Of a stretch of DNA of 64,000 nt, positions 27,699-35,340 are shown one piece after another. Location: NCBI GenBank assembly GCA_002433075.1, contig DJHM01000051.1, forward strand, positions 23,222-87,221. Direction: 5' to 3'. Within the stretch, counting starts at the first letter, position 1. Each line of letters begins with the position of its first letter. A program made the translations under genes and the position numbers. The notes under the pieces are model-generated. The model had not been told where the DNA came from. It did not search any database and saw only the letters and a list, made by a program, of their open reading frames with translations. The stretch is from Latescibacteria bacterium UBA6620. GTDB lineage: Bacteria; Latescibacterota; UBA2968.

Positions 27699-28423
27699 GA
27701 TCGAGTCATTCTCCAGACGAGTATCAGCAGACCAGTGGCCAGAAGGAACGAAATTTCAGCGGAGGCCGGTCGTTCGCGGTCTTCGGATTGTAGATCGATC
27801 GGGACGTGGATGCTCACTCCCGCGCCCCCGCTCACGAAACTATCGACCTGCTCCTCGCTCAGGGGAGCCAGCGTGGCTGCCGGTGCTGCGCGGACGGTAT
27901 CCCGCACATCGTCGATGCTGACGTACCCCCCAATCAGTTCACCCGACGAACCGGCGATTCCGAACTCGATCGTCAACGATTCTCCCGCACTCGATGGATA
28001 AACCACGCGAGCCTGCCCAGACCACAACCCACCCGTGCTTGGGAGCCGCCACCCGCGCTTCCCTGCTGGTCCCGACAGACCCACGAACGCGATTTGCCCG
28101 GTCGATCCCGTCTTGAATCTAAAGGAAACCTCACAAGGCTGGTCGGTCTGAACTCTAGGGCCACACGAAAAGGATTGGAATATTCGACTCATCGCCTGAC
28201 CGTGCTTCCCCCGACCGTCACGGTCTCCCGCGTGACCGAAGCGGTTCTGTCGCAGACCTCGAGCGATGGTCGGCGCGTCTCCGATCGCGGCTGTGTCGGC
28301 CCGCGTCATCCACGACACGTTGGGAGCCGCCTGGAAGTTCCCGTTCTGAATCTCCGACTGCACGGGTCGCGCCATCAACAGCAGGCCTAAGGCCCCCAGA
28401 ACCAGGATCCCGCAAACGTTCAT
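27680..28423 (-). CDS. Secreted protein with C-terminal membrane anchor, unknown function
   Basis: 247 aa, not recognised. A Sec signal peptide (about 1-23, ending VQSE) is followed by a beta-rich domain (VSFRFKTGSTGQIAFVG, ESLTIEFGIAGSSGELIGGYVSIDDV) that resembles carbohydrate-binding or galactose-binding-like folds. The C-terminus has RPASAEISFLLATGLLILVW then basic RMTRSWKK, an arrangement like PEP-CTERM-type sorting tails though without the PEP motif. Its ATG overlaps the sulfatase-fold stop codon (ATGA) and its end overlaps the PhyH start, so it is locked into the operon. Confidence 0.72.
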   Translation of the reverse strand: MNVCGILVLGALGLLLMARPVQSEIQNGNFQAAPNVSWMTRADTAAIGDAPTIARGLRQNRFGHAGDRDGRGKHGQAMSRIFQSFSCGPRVQTDQPCEVSFRFKTGSTGQIAFVGLSGPAGKRGWRLPSTGGLWSGQARVVYPSSAGESLTIEFGIAGSSGELIGGYVSIDDVRDTVRAAPAATLAPLSEEQVDSFVSGGAGVSIHVPIDLQSEDRERPASAEISFLLATGLLILVWRMTRSWKKED

Positions 28424-29835
28424 ACGGGTAACGCGTCGTAGTTGCGCGCGATGGCCGGATCCACATCCGTCTCGGCAATCAGGTTCAGCAGGCTTTGATG
28501 GAGGCGTCTAGCTTCATCGGGATGCTCGGCGATCGGGTTGTGTGTCTGTTCCGGGTCCGCCCGCAAATCAAAGAGCTCATCGACAAGCCGCTCGGGCATC
28601 CCCGTATTCGGGTAGGTTTCCTGCCTGGGCGGCGGCCCCTTGAAAGCCAGGTCTTTATTGGGCCAATAGACCAGCGACCACCGGTCATCCGTCACAGTCG
28701 CTGGAACCGTCCCCCAATGATCATCGAGGTTTCGACCGCTGAGCGCGACCTCTCGGTACCTGTCGGTCTCCCCTTGCAGCACGGACGCGAAAGTCCGCAC
28801 CTGAAGGCCTTCAGGTGCGGACAACCCCACCATCTCCACCGCGGTCGGGAAAAGATCGACGGGCTGAACGAGGGCGGCCGTACGTTCGCTCGCACGAGCA
28901 AGCCCCGCCTGACGCACGATGAACGGCTGTCGGATCATGGGCTCGTATAGCTGGCCGTAGTCCCCCCAGGGCTTTCCCTGGAGACCGTGGTCGCCGAAGT
29001 AGTGACCGCGATCGGACATCTATACCACCATCGTGTTCGATTCCAGCCCCAGAAGGCCGACGGTGTCGAGCAGATGGCCCAGCCACCGGTCCACCATCGT
29101 CACCTCGGCCGCGTAGAGCGCCTTGACGTGGTGGTGTTCCTCGGGAGTCAGGAAGTGTTCCCATTCACCATAGCAGGGATAGATCGCCTCGTCCCCAACA
29201 TAGCCCGGATTGTACTGATCCACGTAGTACTGCGGCGGGTCCCAGGGCTCGTGAGGGTCCCAGCTGTCAATCCAGAGCACGAACCGATCGCGCGTGTAGT
29301 TGCGCTCGAGCCAGTGGATGGCTTCCGTCATCGTACGGGCTACGAGGTAGTCAGACTCGAATCGACGTCGCGACTGGTTGGCCAGGTACCGCCTCAGGCC
29401 CTCGGCTTTTACCTTGTGTTCGGCAGCCGGCAGCTCGATCTCGATCCGATCGTCTGCAATCCACGGATCTCGACCTTGACCCCGAATCCACTCGATCGAA
29501 CCGAATCCTCGATCCAGGAAAGCGCCCTGCGTCATAAACATCGGCGTGTCGTACACGAGGCCAGTCGCGTAGCCCGCTTTCCTGAAGGCCTCCGCCATCG
29601 TCGGCAGATCCTGTTCCATTTCGGACCAAGTGTTGAACGGGTGCCCCCAACGTCCCGTGAAGAGATCCCGGCGGCACGGCAGTGTCGGGAACGAGCCGAC
29701 GTAGGCATTCTCGAAGAGGAGGGATTGTTCCGCGAACCAGTCGATGTTGGGCGACTTCGCCCGGACCCGATCTCCCACGTAGGCGCCGACGTGGTCGATT
29801 CGCAGGGTGTCCATCATCACGACGATCAGATTCAT
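28420..29835 (-). pseudogene. Sulfatase-fold hydrolase with in-frame TAG (codon 272)
   Basis: The frame would encode 471 aa of an alkaline-phosphatase superfamily hydrolase. A TAG at 29022-29020 interrupts it exactly before the metal-binding strand: VV-stop-MSDRGHYFGDHGLQGKP. The stretch after the stop is fully sulfatase-like to the end, with no frameshift. The usual SDHG reads SDRG, a second change at a metal ligand. The nucleophile motif is T51-L-P-C-R55 followed by FTGR, again Thr in place of Cys/Ser and close to the 21132 homologue. Either a recent pseudogene or a sequence error. It overlaps its downstream neighbour by ATGA. Confidence 0.8.
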
Positions 29836-29864
29836 TCGGATTCTCGAAAAGGGGTGGAGCCGGG

Positions 29865-30671
29865 CTACGGGGCGTGATCCGTGCGGACCGGCGGTTCTTC
29901 GTTATCTACAAAACGGTCGAACGTATTGTGCGTCGCCGGCTTCGTCCGAAAATCGGCAATCCAGGGCTCACGGAAGTAGGCCAGCTTCTCCCTCGGCAAT
30001 CCTTCCAATACCGCGCGAGCGATCTTGAGTCGGTGCCAGTGTGTGGCCAGATGCGCATAGGCGTGGAGAATGGTCACCCGGGGTTCGTCACGCTCCCATA
30101 CCGGTCCCGCGTGGCAGACATTCTCGGTGAAGAAGACGGCGCTGCCGGCCGGGCATTCATAGGTCTTCAGGAACGGGCTCCGCTTCCCCTCTTCGAGGGA
30201 CATATGGTCGGGGTGCATCGGAAAGCTGGCCTTATGGCTGCCAGCGATGAAGTGGGTGGACGCATCTTCCATCCGAATGTCCGTAAACTCGAAAATCACT
30301 CGTACCATTCCTGCGTGAATCTTTCCATCCTGGACGCGATATCCGAAGATCGGATCGATCTGCCGGGGCCCCCCGCCGTGAAGATCTCCGTGGGCCTCTC
30401 CCTTCGTCCTCCACACACTCGCGACATTTTCCACCCGGATCTCGGGCCCGATGATTTCGTGCAGCACCTCGATGACTTTCGGATGATCGATCAACAGACT
30501 CGACGGTCCCCCTGGCGCCTCCCGATGCTCGGGTGGTAGAGATTCGGGCTCGTGCTTGATCTTATAGATCTGCTCTCGAATCTCGACAACCTCGTCCTCC
30601 GTCAGAATCCCCGGACGGACCAGGAAACCGGCGAGGTCGAAGTGAAATCGTTCGGCTTCGGTCATCCCCAT
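29865..30671 (-). CDS. Phytanoyl-CoA dioxygenase family oxygenase
   Basis: 268 aa. Iron ligands His94 and Asp96 (EAHGDLHGGG) and His187 (ENVCHAGPVWERDEPR). The segment GGPRQIDPIFGYRVQDGKIHAG and the C-terminal region are characteristic of a PhyH subgroup from uncultured marine bacteria. The start could be ATG 30671 or the second ATG six bases later. First oxygenase of the minus-strand set, 29 bp before the sulfatase-fold gene. Confidence 0.9.
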   Translation of the reverse strand: MGMTEAERFHFDLAGFLVRPGILTEDEVVEIREQIYKIKHEPESLPPEHREAPGGPSSLLIDHPKVIEVLHEIIGPEIRVENVASVWRTKGEAHGDLHGGGPRQIDPIFGYRVQDGKIHAGMVRVIFEFTDIRMEDASTHFIAGSHKASFPMHPDHMSLEEGKRSPFLKTYECPAGSAVFFTENVCHAGPVWERDEPRVTILHAYAHLATHWHRLKIARAVLEGLPREKLAYFREPWIADFRTKPATHNTFDRFVDNEEPPVRTDHAP

Positions 30672-30719
30672 AGAATCAACCTCTTTGCTGGCGAAAATCG
30701 ACTGGCAGCCCCACGAATC

Positions 30720-31862
30720 TCACGCGATCGTATCCAGCCAGCCCTCGAGCGTGTACTGTGGGTCGCCCACTTCGTGCGCGTGCAGGCAGGCGAGTTCATC
30801 CCGTTGGATGGCACGTAACTCCAGGTCGGCCAGCGTTGTTCCTCGCTGATGAAGCGTCGTGCCATACAGTTTCTCGAATTCGATCCCGTTCCGGTCGCAC
30901 CAGATGCCCGCGTTAACCGTCGGAAGGGACCGGATCTGTTCCGCCGAGTAACCGGGTGTCCCCAGGTGGACGTTCAGCCACCGCAGTGCGATCACGTGAC
31001 CGTGGTAGGGGCGATGTCCGCCCCCGGGCTCGAACCAGCAAGCCACATTCCCTTCGGGGAAATGCTCGGCGGCGGCTTTCACGTGTTCCCTGGTTTCATC
31101 CCAGATCAGGCCATCTCCCCGATCGTCGATGATCACGTCCGCATCTCCGTTCATCACGAGAATCGCGCAGTCCGGTGCGGCCAGCGACAGAAAGTCCACC
31201 CAGCCACACTCCGCCCTCAGTCGTTGGTTCGGAATGCGAGTGCAGAACTTCCCGTGGACAGTCAGGTGCTCTCCGTAGCCCCATCCCGACACGATCCCCA
31301 TTTTCAGTCTCGCGTCGAGGCCAAGCATCCAGGTCGCTTTGGCTCCACCTAGCGAGTTTCCTGCCACCCCGATCCGGTCCGGGTCGATATCGGCTCTCTC
31401 GAGCAGAAAATCGATTCCCCGCATCGTGTCGAACACCAGTTTCCCCATCACCAGACGACCCGCATTGTCCGCACACAGGTGAACGGGCTCCGGGTCGTGT
31501 GCTCGGGTCCCCAATCCACCCGTCAGGTGACGCTCCTCCTCCCCGATCGGGTCGAGCACGAGACACGCCACACCCAGGCGGGCGTAGAGCTGACCGATGT
31601 AGGTAAACGACCACTGGCTCTTGCTCCCGCCGTGACCACAGGTCAGAACCACTGCCGGCATCGGCCCGGGAGGTTGGCTCGGGCGGTAGAGTACGCTGGG
31701 TACCCTCGATCCAGGCTCACTCGTCCACAGCCACTTCTCGACGGTCAGTCCATCCCGATCGAATTGGCCCCTGGGCTCGGGCGCGAGCTCACATCGCTCT
31801 TCGGGAATCCCCAGCAACTGCAAGAGAGATTTGCGAAGAGAATCGGCGGTCTTCTTTGCCAT
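30720..31862 (-). CDS. Alpha/beta hydrolase, acetyl-xylan-esterase/dienelactone-hydrolase-like
   Basis: 380 aa, cytoplasmic. The nucleophile elbow GNSLGG lies near residue 168, the acid in MNGDADVII near 240 and the histidine in GGGHRPYHGH near 283, giving a complete Ser-Asp-His triad in the right order. The upstream strands VLTCGHGGSKSQW (oxyanion region) and CLVLDPIGEEER resemble the large esterases of the AXE1/abhydrolase group found next to sulfatases. Likely removes acyl esters from a carbohydrate or related substrate. It lies 48 bp upstream of the PhyH gene on the same strand. Confidence 0.87.
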   Translation of the reverse strand: MAKKTADSLRKSLLQLLGIPEERCELAPEPRGQFDRDGLTVEKWLWTSEPGSRVPSVLYRPSQPPGPMPAVVLTCGHGGSKSQWSFTYIGQLYARLGVACLVLDPIGEEERHLTGGLGTRAHDPEPVHLCADNAGRLVMGKLVFDTMRGIDFLLERADIDPDRIGVAGNSLGGAKATWMLGLDARLKMGIVSGWGYGEHLTVHGKFCTRIPNQRLRAECGWVDFLSLAAPDCAILVMNGDADVIIDDRGDGLIWDETREHVKAAAEHFPEGNVACWFEPGGGHRPYHGHVIALRWLNVHLGTPGYSAEQIRSLPTVNAGIWCDRNGIEFEKLYGTTLHQRGTTLADLELRAIQRDELACLHAHEVGDPQYTLEGWLDTIA

Positions 31863-31897
31863 TATAGCCCTCCTGATTCCTTGCTCAAATCCCCTCC

Positions 31898-33025
31898 CTA
31901 TTCCAGCGCGTAGAGTTGTTTGTTGACGTCACCGACGTAGACACGCCCTCCCGCGATCACCGGTGAAGTCTTGATCTCCGAATCCGACTCGAATCGCCAA
32001 AGTTCTTACCCTGTGGCAAGATCGAGCACGTAGAGGGCGCCCTCACCACTGCCGAAGTAGACGCGGCTTCCGGCAACCGATGGGGAGGAGTTGACGACCC
32101 ACCGGGTCCTGAAGCGCCATCGCTCCTCCCCCGTTCTTTCGTCTATAGAGTAGACGTTCTGATCCCCAGCACCTAAGATGACGAGCCCGTTTGCCACCAC
32201 CGGAGACGAAACCATCGCCGTAAACGCTCGCACTTCCCCCTTCAGTTCAAACCGCCAGCGCACCAGGCCGCTGGACCGCTCTACTGCATAGAGGCGGAGG
32301 TCCTCGCTTCCGAAAAAGATCCCGTCGAGAGTCACGGTCGGGGCCGCCAGGATCTGGTGACCGGTCCGGACCTTCCAGAGTAGCGCCCCCGACCAAAAAT
32401 CCAGAGCGTAGAGGAATCCGTCGTCGCTCCCGAAGTAGATCGCCGAGCCCGCAACCGCCGGCGACGAGCGGATGGCTCCTTCGGTCTGGAGGTGAGCCAC
32501 CTCCTCACCCGTCCGCGAGTCCAGGATATGAACACGGCCATCCTGGCTTCCGAAAATCACCCTTCCCTCATCGACGGCTGCGGAGGTCAAAACAAGATCC
32601 TGAGCCTGATAGGTTCATCTCGCGACACCCGTCCCCCAGTCGGCCGCGATCAGCCCGGTCCATCCATCGGACACGAAGACTGTCTGATCGGCCACGGTGG
32701 GCGTCGTCATCACGCCCCCCCGTGTGGGTGTCTGCCAGAGGATCGAGCCAGTCTCAGCGTTCAAGGCGTAGACCCTCTTCCCACCATCTACGAAGACCCG
32801 GCCTGCGGCTACGGGCGGTGCCGATTCGATCGGTCCTGCTGCCTGGAAAGACCACAACACATCGCCCTGGGGATCCATCGTCTGCTGGTAGGTACCTGAA
32901 TTCCGCAGGTCCGCTCGAAAATGAGATTCCTACGAAAGCAGTGGATCGTCGGCTGGGCCTATCACCTCGTCGGATCCACCGCAGGCCAGCAGAATCGTCG
33001 CAAAAACGGGGAGGGAACGTCTCAC
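31898..33025 (-). pseudogene. PQQ-type beta-propeller lipoprotein with three in-frame stops
   Basis: A single frame of 375 codons begins at GTG 33025 with a lipoprotein signal (MRRSLPVFATILLAC, lipobox LLAC, then GGSDE). Propeller blades of PQQ/quinoprotein type follow: FRADLRNSGTY, LWSFQAAGPIESAPPVAAGRVFV, LNAETGSILWQTPTRGG, ILDSRTGEEVAHLQTEGAIRSSPAVAGSAIYFGS and three more, ending VNKQLYALE. Stops occur at TAG 32932-32930, TGA 32617-32615 and TAA 32008-32006 (in ATG-stop-ELWRF, where Glu is expected). No frameshifts were found. Homologues are BamB-like or outer-membrane propellers. Probably a recently decayed gene, unless the sequence has errors. Confidence 0.8.
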
Positions 33026-33171
33026 GTGGCTGGAAACCCTCTCGGGATGCGAGTTTTCCGCGGCCAGCCATTCACGACCGAGTCCACGCGGAAACACCGT
33101 CCGGGAGCCAAAATACGGTTCGCGTCAGGGTCGGGCAATGTCTAAGCCCCCGCAGATTGTACTGTAAAACA

Positions 33172-33200
33172 TTGACTTATGGTTTTCCGTCTCCTACATT
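33172..33200 (+). promoter_or_regulatory. Promoter of the VTT-domain gene
   Basis: TTGACT (33172-33177), 17-nt spacer, TACATT (33195-33200) continuing TTAG. The predicted start near 33207 leaves about 40 nt before the ATG at 33248 and would make an upstream ATG at 33215 almost leaderless. Confidence 0.65.
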
Positions 33201-33247
33201 TAGCTGTCTAATTAATGCGGTCCTTTCTACACACACAATTGGATGCT

Positions 33248-33919
33248 ATGAGCAAACCCTGGAAAAAATACGCAGCCATTATGCTGCCGGTCAGTGCGAT
33301 CCTGATCGCCCTGGCGGTCGCCCTGCCAGAATGGCGGGGACTCGTCTACCTTTTCTTCTACGCCATACCCGCAAATTCATTCATCCCGGTTCCCCACGAA
33401 CTCGGGATGATCTATTTCGGACAATACTACGACCCCGCCCTAATAGCCATCGTCGCAGCGATAGGCACGATCGCCGTTTGCTTCATCGACTACCAGGTCG
33501 TCACCGCTGCCTTCCAGATCGAAAAACTCAAGAAGGTACGGAACAGCGAAGTCTACGGGGGCGCCGTTCACTACTTCCTCAAGGCGCCCTTCATCTCCGT
33601 TCTGGTCGCCGCGGCAGCGCCATTCATCCCGTTCTACATCTTCCGCGTCCTCAGTCCGACGGCGGGTTACCCCCTCAAACGGTATATGATGGCCGTCTTC
33701 TTGGGACGACTCCCGCGATACTATGTGTTCGCGCTAATGGGCAGCACGCTCAACACGCCCAATCTTGCGATCTCTCTCGCCCTCATCGTCATCACCTGTG
33801 CGCTCCTCTACGCACGAGTCAGCAAGCACCTCAGCAAGAAGAGCCAGACACGACCAGAGCGGACGGTCGTTCCCGTCGAACCCGCCCAGCCTTCCGAGGA
33901 ACTCGTAACGACGGCCTGA
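33248..33919 (+). CDS. VTT/DedA-like inner-membrane protein
   Basis: 223 aa from ATG 33248 (MSKPWKKYAAIML). Four to five hydrophobic segments are visible, with the SNARE-associated VTT domain pattern around residues 45-165: NSFIPVPHELGMIYFG, a re-entrant-type region, then APFISVLVAAAAPFIPFYIFRVLSP and FLGRLPRYYVF. The family helps move or scramble phospholipids and keeps envelope integrity. The C-terminal tail is charged and Pro-rich. Transcribed alone: own promoter upstream and a strong hairpin terminator downstream. Confidence 0.8.
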   Translation: MSKPWKKYAAIMLPVSAILIALAVALPEWRGLVYLFFYAIPANSFIPVPHELGMIYFGQYYDPALIAIVAAIGTIAVCFIDYQVVTAAFQIEKLKKVRNSEVYGGAVHYFLKAPFISVLVAAAAPFIPFYIFRVLSPTAGYPLKRYMMAVFLGRLPRYYVFALMGSTLNTPNLAISLALIVITCALLYARVSKHLSKKSQTRPERTVVPVEPAQPSEELVTTA

Positions 33920-33942
33920 TCGACATCTTATTTTCAAGCGAA

Positions 33943-33974
33943 AAGGGGCGGTCGCGCAGATGCGACCGCCCCTT
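33943..33974. terminator. Bidirectional intrinsic terminator
   Basis: AAGGGGCGGTCGC (33943-33955) pairs perfectly with GCGACCGCCCCTT (33962-33974) around a 6-nt loop. It lies between convergent genes (33919 stop, 33999 stop) and is flanked by A-rich and T-rich bases on its two sides, so it can end transcription from both directions. Confidence 0.85.
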
Positions 33975-33998
33975 CGATTTGTACGTCAAATGGCCGCG

Positions 33999-35267
33999 TC
34001 AGCCGTTAGAAAAACTGGCCGCGAAGATGATGAGATCGCCGAAATCGACAAATCCATTTCCGTCGAGATCGAAGGTAGGATTCTCCTCGTTGAAGGCCCC
34101 GGCGAACAGCAGGAAATCGGTGAAATCAACGACCCCGTTCCGGTCGAAGTCCCCCGTGGAGAACACGACCGGCTGGCCCAGGATCGGGAGGATCACCTCA
34201 TCGATCGCGCCTTCGGAATCACTCACCTGAATCGTGATAGATGCCGTTTCGTCCCATCCGTCCGGCACAGATACCGTCAATACCGCCCCCGCGATCGATA
34301 CCGTCACGGGCTCAGCCATCAAGACCGCAAACGTCACCTGCGTAGCGAGGTCCTCCACGTCTTGCGCGAGGACCGTCAGTTCTACCGCCTCCGCGCCCAC
34401 CTCCAGGGTATCCGGCAGGCTCTGCCGATCGATCTCCGGGGGGTCGTTCTCAGGCGTAACCGTCAGTGTGGCTCCGGCCTCGACCCGCGCACCAGCGGGA
34501 TCGATCGCGGCGAACGTAAAGCCCACCGACCCGTGGAAATTCTGGGGAGGGGTCACCGAAAGCAGGCTTCCCGTAATCCCCACGCTGGTTCCTTCCACAT
34601 CGGCGACCGCCTCCCAGGACAACGAACCGGCACCTGTCTGGTCGTCGACGGCCAACGTGGCCAGGTCCAGCGTGAAAGGATTGTCCTCGACAATCACATA
34701 CCCTGGCACCTCGAGAAACCGGGGAGGTGTATCCTGGAAAACCAGATCCGGGGGTACGGGCACATCGATCGAGGAACCGTCCTGGTTCGGTACGGCGTAC
34801 TGACTGCGAAGCTCGCCAGTGGTATCGACGAGGACCGTGAACGGCGTACGACCCGACCGTGCCTCGATCACCTCGAATTCTATCGAAGCGAAGAGTCCCG
34901 AAATCGCCGCTCCCGACAGGTCGACCTCAGCGTAATGCACAATGGAGACTGAATCGTCGACCGCGATCACGGAATCTGCGAAGACCTCGGAGAGAAGTCC
35001 TGCCGACAGAGCAGGCTGAAGACCTGCATCCGGTGATGCATCGAGAGGTGTGAAGAGTCGCGAGTCGAAAGAAACGAAGGCCTCGACACCGATCAGCGGT
35101 TCACCGGCCGAGTCGACGTGCAGTTCGACACTGACGGTATCTCCCGCGGGAGCAAAGAAAAGGGTATCCCCCTCTGTCGTTCGGAGGGACAACTCGAAGG
35201 CGTGGGACGCCGACGAGAGAGACATACACGCGACAGCGCAGACCACACGCCAGAGGAAGGAACGCAC
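33999..35267 (-). CDS. Secreted cohesin-like / cadherin-like protein with C-terminal dockerin-type EF-hands
   Basis: 422 aa with a Sec signal (about 1-23, ending SHAF). Residues about 25-165 resemble a cohesin domain (DTVSVELHVDSAGEPLIGVEAFVSFDSRLFTPLD). Residues 185-355 hold cadherin/Ig-like repeats ending VTPENDPPEI and ITIQVSDSEGAIDE. The C-terminus has two dockerin-like calcium loops, DFDRNGVVDFTDFLLF and DLDGNGFVDFGDLIIF. Cohesin plus dockerin in one chain suggests a surface or extracellular scaffold component. Nearby genes at 35341 and 39506 carry the same parts. Confidence 0.82.
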   Translation of the reverse strand: MRSFLWRVVCAVACMSLSSASHAFELSLRTTEGDTLFFAPAGDTVSVELHVDSAGEPLIGVEAFVSFDSRLFTPLDASPDAGLQPALSAGLLSEVFADSVIAVDDSVSIVHYAEVDLSGAAISGLFASIEFEVIEARSGRTPFTVLVDTTGELRSQYAVPNQDGSSIDVPVPPDLVFQDTPPRFLEVPGYVIVEDNPFTLDLATLAVDDQTGAGSLSWEAVADVEGTSVGITGSLLSVTPPQNFHGSVGFTFAAIDPAGARVEAGATLTVTPENDPPEIDRQSLPDTLEVGAEAVELTVLAQDVEDLATQVTFAVLMAEPVTVSIAGAVLTVSVPDGWDETASITIQVSDSEGAIDEVILPILGQPVVFSTGDFDRNGVVDFTDFLLFAGAFNEENPTFDLDGNGFVDFGDLIIFAASFSNG

Positions 35268-35340
35268 AGCGAGTCCTGACGGGGTGGGAACCTGTGGAAC
35301 TGACTTCGATCCTGAGCCGCGCTTACATTCACGGTCAGGA

